NCBI GenBank assembly: GCA_902773445.1
Contig: CACYEU010000105.1
Coordinates: forward strand, 1-6,666
Source of the DNA: an uncultured Lachnospiraceae bacterium
GTDB taxonomy: Bacteria > Bacillota > Clostridia > Lachnospirales > Lachnospiraceae
Length of the DNA: 6,666 bases
Reading direction: 5' to 3'
The notes beneath the pieces are model-generated. The model made no database searches, was not told the DNA's origin, and saw nothing but the letters and a program-made list of their open reading frames with translations. Positions within the stretch are counted from its first letter, which is position 1; every line of letters begins with the position of its first letter. Made by a program: the position numbers and the translations under genes. Of this stretch, positions 1 through 4,586 are shown piece after piece.

Positions 1-1
1 C

Positions 2-514
2 ATGAAAAATAACCGCTTTACTATTGATCAGGGTGATATTACGAAACTTGAAGTCGATGCGATCGTCAATGCAGCCAACAAATCGCTGCTCGGCGGCGGC
101 GGTGTCGACGGCGCGATCCACCGCGCGGCAGGCCCGCAGCTTGTTGAAGAATGCCGGACACTGCACGGCTGTCAGACCGGCGAAGCCAAGATCACGAAAG
201 GCTACCGGCTGCCGGCGAAACATGTGATCCACACAGTCGGACCGATCTATTCAGGTTCGGCTTCAGATCCGGTCCTGCTCGCTGACTGCTACCGCAATTC
301 AATGGATCTCGCCAAGGAAAATGATCTGCACAGCATCGCATTTCCGGCGATCTCATGCGGAGTCTACGGCTATCCGAATGACGAAGCAGTCCGGATCGCA
401 GTCGATACGCTTTCAGCCTGGCTGGACGCCAATCCCGACTACGATATCCGCGTGATCTTCTCATGTTTCAGCCAGCGCATGGCCGCTCTGTACACGGAAG
501 CATTGAACGCGTAA
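2..514 (+). CDS. ymdB: Macrodomain protein, YmdB/MacroD-type O-acetyl-ADP-ribose deacetylase
   Basis: This 170-residue protein is one complete macrodomain. From family knowledge it should hydrolyse O-acetyl-ADP-ribose, and possibly ADP-ribose esters on proteins, in the cytoplasm. The signatures are clear: GDIT at residues 11-14 (adenine and ribose binding), IVNAAN at 21-26, the glycine-rich GGGGVDGAIH at 31-40, HTVGP at 77-81, and ISCGVYGYP at 117-125, which forms the second phosphate-binding loop. By analogy with E. coli YmdB (Asn25 and Asp35), the catalytic pair would be Asn26 and Asp36, both present. Length is close to YmdB (about 177 residues) and the ATG at position 2 matches the family N-terminus, so the gene appears whole although its ribosome binding site lies outside the window. 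It is followed after 44 nt by a second plus-strand gene, probably co-transcribed. The family call is secure; the true substrate is unknown. Confidence 0.93.
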   Translation: MKNNRFTIDQGDITKLEVDAIVNAANKSLLGGGGVDGAIHRAAGPQLVEECRTLHGCQTGEAKITKGYRLPAKHVIHTVGPIYSGSASDPVLLADCYRNSMDLAKENDLHSIAFPAISCGVYGYPNDEAVRIAVDTLSAWLDANPDYDIRVIFSCFSQRMAALYTEALNA

Positions 515-558
515 CGCAGACTGCCTGACAGCGGACAATTCAGTATGAAGGTAAATAC

Positions 559-993
559 ATGTTGTTCAATTTGAATCAAAAATCTCCGGAGCAGGAACTG
601 CAGGAGCTGATCGACGAAAGCGAAAAAAGCTTTCTCGACGCATTTGACAAAATGGTCCTGAAGGTCGATCACAACCTGACTTACGGAAAACTGATGAATC
701 TCAGGGGCTGGAGCAGGAAACTGTTCGACGAAGTGCGCGATCATCCGGATATGTTCAAGCAGACCAGCAAGCTTCGGAATATTTTCATGCCGGCGCTAAA
801 GACCGCGGTCGACACCTATGACCGGATCAATAATTCCGGCGCCGACCACAAGACTGTCAAAAAATCGCGTATGGATCTCGAGCGCATCATCGAGCTCGGC
901 ACGACCGCGACGCAGACACTGATGGATAAGATCCATTCTCAGGACCAGCTGAATGTCGATCTTGATCTGGAAGTTCTGAAGAAGATGCTCTGA
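559..993 (+). CDS. Small helical protein, possibly XpaC-like (PF10112-type) C-terminal region
   Basis: This 144-residue soluble protein is predicted almost entirely helical, with no signal peptide, membrane segment or cysteine. I do not recognise it firmly. Residues 72-90 (an LRNIFMPALKTAVDTYDRI stretch) and the end, NVDLDLEVLKKML (132-144), resemble the C-terminal part of XpaC-family proteins (5-bromo-4-chloroindolyl phosphate hydrolysis family), where a helix reading roughly YLP...LL..Y precedes a terminal D-D-E-L-x-V-L-x-x-M-L pattern. XpaC proteins usually carry an N-terminal membrane region that is missing here, so this would be a short soluble variant. The ATG at 559 has an AAGG ribosome binding site at 548-551, seven bases upstream. 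It follows the macrodomain gene by 44 nt on the same strand, suggesting a two-gene operon. The coding call is good because the frame is open, the ribosome binding site fits and codon use matches its neighbours. The family assignment is tentative. Confidence 0.8.
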   Translation: MLFNLNQKSPEQELQELIDESEKSFLDAFDKMVLKVDHNLTYGKLMNLRGWSRKLFDEVRDHPDMFKQTSKLRNIFMPALKTAVDTYDRINNSGADHKTVKKSRMDLERIIELGTTATQTLMDKIHSQDQLNVDLDLEVLKKML

Positions 994-1033
994 AGTTCAG
1001 CAGATGACCAGAAAAACCATAAATACATATAAA

Positions 1034-1063
1034 AAGAACCCTCGGGAAAATCCGGGGGTTCTT
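1034..1063 (-). terminator. Rho-independent terminator after rpsI (possibly bidirectional)
   Basis: A 12-bp stem pairs 1034-1045 with 1052-1063 (AAGAACCCTCGG with CCGGGGGTTCTT, one G-U pair) around a 6-nt loop. Read on the minus strand it is followed by TTT and then TATATG, so together with the 3' arm the U-rich run is TTCTTTTTATAT, a typical intrinsic terminator 28 nt after the rpsI stop. On the plus strand the same hairpin is followed only by TCCTGTATGTCTGTATTT, a poor U-tract. It may still help end the converging plus-strand pair, whose last stop codon is at 991-993. Confidence 0.9.
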
Positions 1064-1090
1064 CCTGTATGTCTGTATTTGCAGTAATCT

Positions 1091-1492
1091 TTATCTCTTC
1101 GAGAACTGCGGTGCACGTCTCGCGCCTTTGAGACCGTATTTCTTACGCTCTTTCATACGCGGGTCACGTGTCAGATAGCCGGCTTTCTTAAGTACCGGAC
1201 GGTACTCTTCGTCTGCCTGGCACAGCGCACGTGAAATGCCGTGACGGATCGCGCCTGCCTGGCCGGTAAATCCGCCGCCTTTGACGCTGATATTGATATC
1301 GAACTTGTCGAGTGTGTTCGTCGCCTCGAGCGGCTGACGGACAACGACCTTCAGTGTCTCAAGTCCGAAATAATCTTCGATGTCACGCTTGTTGATTGTG
1401 ATCGCACCTTTGCCCGGCGTCATGTAAACGCGAGCAATGGATTTTTTCCTTCTGCCGGTTCCGTAGAACTTGTCGCTTACGATTTTTGCCAA
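1091..1492 (-). CDS. rpsI: 30S ribosomal protein S9 (TTG start)
   Basis: S9 (uS9) is a 30S head protein whose C-terminal tail reaches the P-site tRNA. The 133-residue product has the family N-terminus (GTGRRKKSIARVY, 11-23), the GGGFTGQAGAIRHGISRAL signature (72-90) and the invariant basic end RRAPQFSKR (125-133). Length is normal (B. subtilis about 130). The start codon is TTG at 1490-1492, not ATG. It is supported by an AAGGAGG ribosome binding site at 1501-1507, eight bases upstream, and by MAKIVSDKFYGTGRRK aligning with other S9 N-termini. The ribosome binding site overlaps the rplM stop codon (1506-1508) and the gap is 13 nt, so rplM and rpsI are one operon, as in most bacteria. A terminator follows at 1034-1063. 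Confidence 0.98.
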   Translation of the reverse strand: MAKIVSDKFYGTGRRKKSIARVYMTPGKGAITINKRDIEDYFGLETLKVVVRQPLEATNTLDKFDINISVKGGGFTGQAGAIRHGISRALCQADEEYRPVLKKAGYLTRDPRMKERKKYGLKGARRAPQFSKR

Positions 1493-1500
1493 TTTTCTGT

Positions 1501-1507
1501 CCTCCTT
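1501..1507 (-). promoter_or_regulatory. Shine-Dalgarno site deciding the TTG start of rpsI
   Basis: AAGGAGG on the minus strand lies eight nucleotides before TTG at 1492. No ATG lies at a usable distance, so this site fixes the non-ATG start. It overlaps the rplM stop codon, which allows translational coupling of L13 and S9. Confidence 0.9.
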
Positions 1508-1937
1508 ACACCAATGTCAGCTCTTCAGGCTTCTGAGCAGCATGCTTGTGCTCCGGGCCTGCGTACACATGAAGTTTGTCGAGCATCTGACGTCCGAGGG
1601 GTCCCTTCGGAAGCATGCCCTTGACAGCGAGTTCAACAACTTTCTCCGGCTTCTTAGCCAGCATGTCTTTCAGAGTTGTCTCCTTCATGCCGCCGACATA
1701 ATCAGAGTGATGATAGTAAATCTTCTGCTCAAGTTTACGTCCGGTTACCTTGACCTTTGCCGCGTTAACTACTACGACATAGTCACCCACATCTTCGTTC
1801 GGGGTGAATTCCGGCTTGTTCTTGCCGCGCAGGACAGTCGCGATCTGTGCAGCCATGCGTCCGAGCACCTGGCCATCGGCATCGACGACGTACCATTTGC
1901 GTTCGACTTCGGCCGGATTCGCCATATATGTTTTCAT
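1506..1937 (-). CDS. rplM: 50S ribosomal protein L13
   Basis: L13 (uL13) is an early-assembling 50S protein that binds 23S rRNA. The 143-residue product carries RKWYVVDADGQVLGRMA (13-29), the NAAKVKVTGRK stretch (58-68), the conserved HHSDYVGG (76-83) and the family signature AVKGMLPKGPLGRQMLDKLHVY (104-125, abbreviated by position), ending in HKHAAQKPEEL. This is the usual length for Bacillota L13. The frame stays open 26 codons further upstream to 2015, but that extension lies in the leader and is unlike any L13. The ATG at 1937 has AGGAGG at 1947-1952 with a 9-nt gap and is the real start. The gene is first in the rplM-rpsI operon, has its own consensus promoter at 2045-2073, and has a structured leader that may mediate feedback by L13 itself. 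Confidence 0.98.
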   Translation of the reverse strand: MKTYMANPAEVERKWYVVDADGQVLGRMAAQIATVLRGKNKPEFTPNEDVGDYVVVVNAAKVKVTGRKLEQKIYYHHSDYVGGMKETTLKDMLAKKPEKVVELAVKGMLPKGPLGRQMLDKLHVYAGPEHKHAAQKPEELTLV

Positions 1938-2039
1938 CGATAAAATCCTCCTGTTGTTACACATTATCATCAGGCGTTTCGGGGGCTTTGGCTTCGCTCC
2001 GGGGCATTGGTTCAAAGCCGCGGTCTCACAAAACGCGCT
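1938..2039 (-). promoter_or_regulatory. rplM 5' leader with nested stems (candidate L13 autoregulatory leader)
   Basis: The predicted transcript starts near 2038-2040, giving an untranslated leader of about 100 nt. An outer stem pairs minus-strand GCGTTTTG (2036-2029) with CGAAACGC (1981-1974), eight pairs with one G-U. Inside it GGCTTTG (2019-2013) pairs perfectly with CAAAGCC (1990-1984) around a 22-nt loop. The outer stem begins at the very 5' end of the RNA. L13 leader RNAs are known upstream of rplM in Bacillota, and L13 represses its own operon in E. coli. Whether this RNA belongs to the described Rfam L13 leader or is a different fold cannot be settled by eye. The ribosome binding site (1947-1952) lies outside both stems. 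Confidence 0.55.
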
Positions 2040-2044
2040 TAAAT

Positions 2045-2073
2045 ATTATACAAATCCGGGATTTAGTTGTCAA
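2045..2073 (-). promoter_or_regulatory. Consensus sigma-A promoter of rplM-rpsI
   Basis: The -35 box is TTGACA (2068-2073) and the -10 box is TATAAT (2045-2050), both perfect, with the optimal 17-bp spacer. Transcription should start around A2039/G2038. The -35 box begins only 13 nt after the stop codon of the upstream membrane-protein gene, and no terminator lies between them. The spacer contains a 6-bp inverted repeat (2052-2064). Confidence 0.93.
2052..2064. repeat. Inverted repeat in the promoter spacer (possible operator)
   Basis: AAATCC-G-GGATTT (plus strand) is a perfect 6-bp inverted repeat with a 1-nt centre, sitting wholly between the -35 and -10 boxes of the rplM promoter. The loop is too small and the stem too AT-rich for a terminator. 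A repressor or activator site is possible, but a chance palindrome cannot be excluded. Confidence 0.35.
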
Positions 2074-2086
2074 GGTTTTCCGCAGA

Positions 2087-3838
2087 TTAAAAGACTTTCA
2101 GGACTTTTCCTTTAACCTGGCTCGTGTTGACGATCCCTTCGTTCGACGCTTCGGGCCTGTTCGTCGACAGCGCGAAAAACTCCCCGTCGTTCACAGTGAT
2201 CGGGAATTCGATCTCCTCATCGACGCCCCACCACTCGACGTCCTCCGGAACATTCGGGATCGCATTGTCGTTGACGATCATCTGATTGGTGATCAGATCG
2301 TAGTCGACAGTGTCGCCGTCGCGGGCGATCGTCTGTCTGACGACAAGCTTGCCGCCCTTTGTCTCGTAAACTGTCAAATCATTCGTATGCGGTTGCTTGT
2401 TCAGTCTCGAGAACAGGATCCAGTCGCCTTTGTGCAGTCTGGTTTCCATCGCATTGTCACTGACGCGTGTGATGCCGACCACAAGTTCAAGGACCGCAAC
2501 GGCAATCAGCGCAAGGATGATCAGCGTCGCAAGAATGCCGATCCATCTGCGTTTTTTGTTCTTGGCCTTTTTCTCTTTCTTGGCTTTCTTCCTGGCTTCT
2601 TTCTCAGCCTTTTTATCGTCCTTCTTAGCCTGCTTGTCGGACTTGGCTTTTGAGGTTTCTTCTTTCTTAGACTCCTCTTTAGCCGGTTCTTCCTTTACAG
2701 CTTCTTCCTTGACCGGTTCCTGCTTTGCAGGTTCTGCGGGCGCCGGTGCGGGCTCTTGTTTGACAGGCTCTTCCTTGACCGGTTCCGGTACTGCAGGCGC
2801 TTCTTTAGCCGTGTCAGCCGGCGCTGCTTTCGCAGTTTCTGTCAGCGCCTTGAGTTCTGACTCAAGCGCTGAGATCGATGTCGCCGCTGCAGGTACCTCA
2901 GCTTCAGGCGCTTTAACCGCAGGCGCTTCGACCTCCGGTGTTTTGATTTCCGGTACTTTTGCTACCGGAACTTCGACTGCAGGCGCTTCAACGACAGGCG
3001 CTTCTTTTACCGGCGCTTCGGCCGCTGATGCTGTCTTTTCCTGCGTCGCAGCAGCTGTGACCGCTGCCGCTCCCGCAGCTGCGGCTGCAGCGACCCCCGC
3101 CTCTTTCGCGACGGCTGCGGCTGCTTTTTCGCCTTCGGCGCGCTTAATGCGCATCTGAGCCTGTTCACGCTTTTCACGACGGCGTGCAAAAAATCCCTTC
3201 TTTTCGGGTTTCTTTTCCTTTTCGGGTTCTGCCGGCTTCTCGGGCTCGGCTTTCTTTTCCGGCTCGGCCGCTTTTTCGACGGGCGCGGGCTCTGCAGGAA
3301 CTGCGGAGGGCGCCGGTTCCTGAAAGGAAGGCTCAGGTGCCGGTTCAGGCGCGGTGACAGGTGCCGGTACGACTGCCGGTGCCGGTTCGGGTGCAGCGAC
3401 AGGTTCGGGCTCAGGCGCTACAGCCGGTGCTGGCTCCGGTGCAGGAGCAGGTGCGGGTGCCGGCTCGACCGGTGCTGGCTCCTGTTTGCCCGGAACGACT
3501 GTGCTGAGATTTGATGACAGACCCTCTATCTCTCCGAGAAGGTCACCCTTCTGTGTCTTCAGCTGCTCGATCTGGCCCAGAAGTTCCTGTTTGCGCTTGA
3601 GCAATTCCGCACGCTTGAGGGCGGCTTCATCGCTGCCGGCCTGTCTGGCGCTCTGCTGGATCTGATCGGCTTTGGCCTGTGCCTCGCTGACCATCGTCTG
3701 TGCCTCGGTCTCTGCTTTCTGGACCGGGCTGACAGCCTGTTCGCTCGCCATTCTGGCTCTCATATCATCCAGATCCTGGCGCATGCGCCGGATCTTTTCC
3801 TGTAAATCTTCCTGATTGAACATGCGATCTTCGCTCAT
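2087..3838 (-). CDS. Membrane-anchored pseudo-signal-peptidase-I domain protein with long coiled-coil and Pro/Ala/Glu-rich stalk
   Basis: The 583 residues fall into clear parts: coiled coil (about 7-113), Pro/Ala/Glu-rich rod (118-210), basic segment GFFARRREKREQAQMRIKR (215-233), poly-Ala stretch (239-264), nine pentapeptides of the form E/K-x-P-x-x (274-318), a second acidic/basic pentad region (352-393), a Lys-rich run (391-431), one membrane helix (about 432-454) and a C-terminal domain (456-583). The positive-inside rule puts residues 1-431 in the cytoplasm. The C-terminal domain matches signal peptidase I: the box normally reading S-M-E-P-T-L-x-x-G-D is NAMETRLHKGD (462-472), the Lys box is VVRQTIARDGDTV (499-511), and the GDNR box is FFALSTNRPEAS (554-565). 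All active-site residues are lost: Ser to Ala463, the Lys position to Val500, and GD of GDNR to ST. Peptidase activity is therefore unlikely and a scaffold or binding role is inferred. The ATG overlaps the preceding stop (TAATG) and has GGAGGGG at 3847-3853. Confidence 0.9.
   Translation of the reverse strand: MSEDRMFNQEDLQEKIRRMRQDLDDMRARMASEQAVSPVQKAETEAQTMVSEAQAKADQIQQSARQAGSDEAALKRAELLKRKQELLGQIEQLKTQKGDLLGEIEGLSSNLSTVVPGKQEPAPVEPAPAPAPAPEPAPAVAPEPEPVAAPEPAPAVVPAPVTAPEPAPEPSFQEPAPSAVPAEPAPVEKAAEPEKKAEPEKPAEPEKEKKPEKKGFFARRREKREQAQMRIKRAEGEKAAAAVAKEAGVAAAAAAGAAAVTAAATQEKTASAAEAPVKEAPVVEAPAVEVPVAKVPEIKTPEVEAPAVKAPEAEVPAAATSISALESELKALTETAKAAPADTAKEAPAVPEPVKEEPVKQEPAPAPAEPAKQEPVKEEAVKEEPAKEESKKEETSKAKSDKQAKKDDKKAEKEARKKAKKEKKAKNKKRRWIGILATLIILALIAVAVLELVVGITRVSDNAMETRLHKGDWILFSRLNKQPHTNDLTVYETKGGKLVVRQTIARDGDTVDYDLITNQMIVNDNAIPNVPEDVEWWGVDEEIEFPITVNDGEFFALSTNRPEASNEGIVNTSQVKGKVLKVF
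2660..2785 (-). repeat. Degenerate EPVKE-type pentapeptide repeats
   Basis: Residues 352-393 of the pseudo-signal-peptidase protein run as pentads such as EPVKE, EPVKQ, EPAKQ, EPVKE, EAVKE, EPAKE and ESKKE, interrupted once by an APAPA segment. The pattern recalls the Pro-Glu/Pro-Lys rod of TonB-like proteins and suggests an extended, charged spacer before the Lys-rich membrane-proximal part. Codons vary between copies, so this is repetition at the protein level rather than recent DNA duplication. Confidence 0.7.
2885..3019 (-). repeat. Nine pentapeptide repeats E/K-x-P-x-x
   Basis: Residues 274-318 of the pseudo-signal-peptidase protein can be written without gaps as EAPVK EAPVV EAPAV EVPVA, then KVPEI KTPEV EAPAV KAPEA, then EVPAA. 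Proline recurs exactly every fifth residue, with an acidic or basic residue two positions before it and small or aliphatic residues elsewhere. Such X-P repeats usually form stiff extended rods. Confidence 0.8.
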
Positions 3839-4521
3839 TACAATTGCCCCTCCTGAAGCTTTCTTTCGATTTCCGCAAGTTCTTCTTCCATTTTGCGGAG
3901 CATGGCGGCCTGTGCCGTGAAATCCGGTTCGGGCGCTGCTGAAGGTTCGGGTGCCGGTGCTGCTGCGGGTGCAGGAGCGGGCGCCGGTGCTGCCTCGACC
4001 GGTGCAGGCGCCGGAGCAGGCACGGGCTCAGGTGTCGGCGCAGCGACAGGTGCTGCAGGCGCGGGTGCCGGTTCAGCAACAGGTTCCGGTATCGGCGCGG
4101 GTGCCGGTTCAGCAACAGGCTCCGGGATCGGTGCTGCAACCGGTGCGGGTTCGGGTGCCGGTGCGCTCTTTGCGGCAAGCTGGCTCTCGAGATCGCGGAT
4201 GCGCTGATCCGCCTGCCTCAGTGCAGCACTGTAATTATCGCGTTCTGCCTCAAGGTCCATAATCCTTTTCTGCATGGCGGGATCGACAACCGGTGCCGGC
4301 GCAACCGCCGGACGGTTCTTAAGGCCTTCAACAAGGCAATCCCTTTCGGCCTCAAGCGAGGAGATCTTCGCCTGAAGCACGGTGTTCTGGACTTCGATTT
4401 CATTCTTTTCCTTATTTGTCTGATCCAATAACTGCTGATAATACGCAATTACTTCGTCAAACTGAGCAGAGATCTTGCTCATGACATCTGAATTACCCAT
4501 TTGTTGATTGTCCTGATACAT
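3838..4521 (-). CDS. Coiled-coil/Pro-Ala-rich protein, coupled partner of the pseudo-signal-peptidase
   Basis: This protein has no recognised family. Starting at 4521 it has 227 residues: heptad-like helical segments at about 14-68 and 83-117, a Pro/Ala/Glu linker at 119-200, and an acidic-basic helix at 201-225 (MLRKMEEELAEIERKLQEG). LEAERD occurs twice (56-61 and 90-95), hinting at an internal duplication of a 34-residue helix. There is no signal peptide or membrane segment, so it should be cytoplasmic. Two in-frame ATGs exist. GGAGGG at 4528-4533 sits directly against the first (4527) but six bases before the second (4521), so I chose 4521; the longer form adds only two residues. It overlaps the next gene by one base (TAATG), and its last codons supply that gene's ribosome binding site, so translation is coupled. 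Its composition is so like the cytoplasmic part of its neighbour that a shared complex is a reasonable inference. Confidence 0.87.
   Translation of the reverse strand: MYQDNQQMGNSDVMSKISAQFDEVIAYYQQLLDQTNKEKNEIEVQNTVLQAKISSLEAERDCLVEGLKNRPAVAPAPVVDPAMQKRIMDLEAERDNYSAALRQADQRIRDLESQLAAKSAPAPEPAPVAAPIPEPVAEPAPAPIPEPVAEPAPAPAAPVAAPTPEPVPAPAPAPVEAAPAPAPAPAAAPAPEPSAAPEPDFTAQAAMLRKMEEELAEIERKLQEGQL
4061..4132 (-). repeat. Two tandem 36-bp repeats (12 residues each)
   Basis: Copy 1 (4061-4096) and copy 2 (4097-4132) agree at 33 of 36 bases and encode two in-frame copies of PIPEPVAEPAPA within the Pro/Ala linker of the coiled-coil protein. The near identity points to recent duplication by slippage, so copy number could differ between strains without breaking the frame. 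Confidence 0.85.
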
Positions 4522-4527
4522 AGCCAT

Positions 4528-4533
4528 CCCTCC
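4528..4533 (-). promoter_or_regulatory. Shine-Dalgarno site favouring the second ATG
   Basis: GGAGGG directly abuts the ATG at 4527 but is at ideal distance (6 nt) from the in-frame ATG at 4521. The inner codon is therefore the likely start of the coiled-coil protein. Confidence 0.75.
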
Positions 4534-4554
4534 ATTTGTTGAATGATTCTATAT

Positions 4555-4583
4555 ATTTTACCATGTAATCAAAAGAAACTCAA
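4555..4583 (-). promoter_or_regulatory. Sigma-A promoter with extended -10 for the coiled-coil/pseudo-peptidase pair
   Basis: On the minus strand, TTGAGT (4578-4583) and TAAAAT (4555-4560) are separated by 17 bp. TGG immediately precedes the -10 box, giving an extended -10. The expected start near 4548 leaves a short leader of about 27 nt. The -35 box begins 3 nt after the DHHW-gene stop codon, and no terminator hairpin lies between, so read-through from the acetylation genes is also possible. Confidence 0.72.
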
Positions 4584-4586
4584 AAA

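Noticed and set aside
118..400. Truncated or damaged macrodomain gene because it begins at the window edge
   Set aside because: The N-terminus aligns with full-length YmdB, and all ADP-ribose-binding loops are present.
1938..2015. 26-codon N-terminal extension of L13
   Set aside because: The extra residues do not look like L13 and fall in the structured leader. AGGAGG at 1947-1952 points to the ATG at 1937.
2087..2474. Active type I signal peptidase
   Set aside because: The overall boxes match, but the Ser, Lys and GD positions are all substituted, so catalysis is not supported.
1847..2653. 268-codon plus-strand open frame
   Set aside because: It lies antisense across the rplM start, leader, promoter and pseudo-peptidase C-terminus, has no ribosome binding site, and its translation has no family-like features. 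It is a shadow of well-supported minus-strand genes.
2397..3158. 253-codon plus-strand Ser/Ala/Gly-rich open frame
   Set aside because: It mirrors the Pro/Ala/Glu/Lys repeats on the opposite strand; biased codons in such regions remove stops from other frames. The minus frame has the ribosome binding site, domains and coupling.
2885..3480. CRISPR array or DNA satellite suggested by the dense repetition
   Set aside because: Repeats are short, degenerate at the DNA level and codon-phased, with no constant repeat/spacer pattern. They encode a low-complexity protein.
3893..4207. Gly/Ala-repeat plus-strand frame resembling a structural or PE_PGRS-like protein
   Set aside because: It is the antisense reading of GC-rich Pro/Ala codons in the coiled-coil gene, with no start signal.
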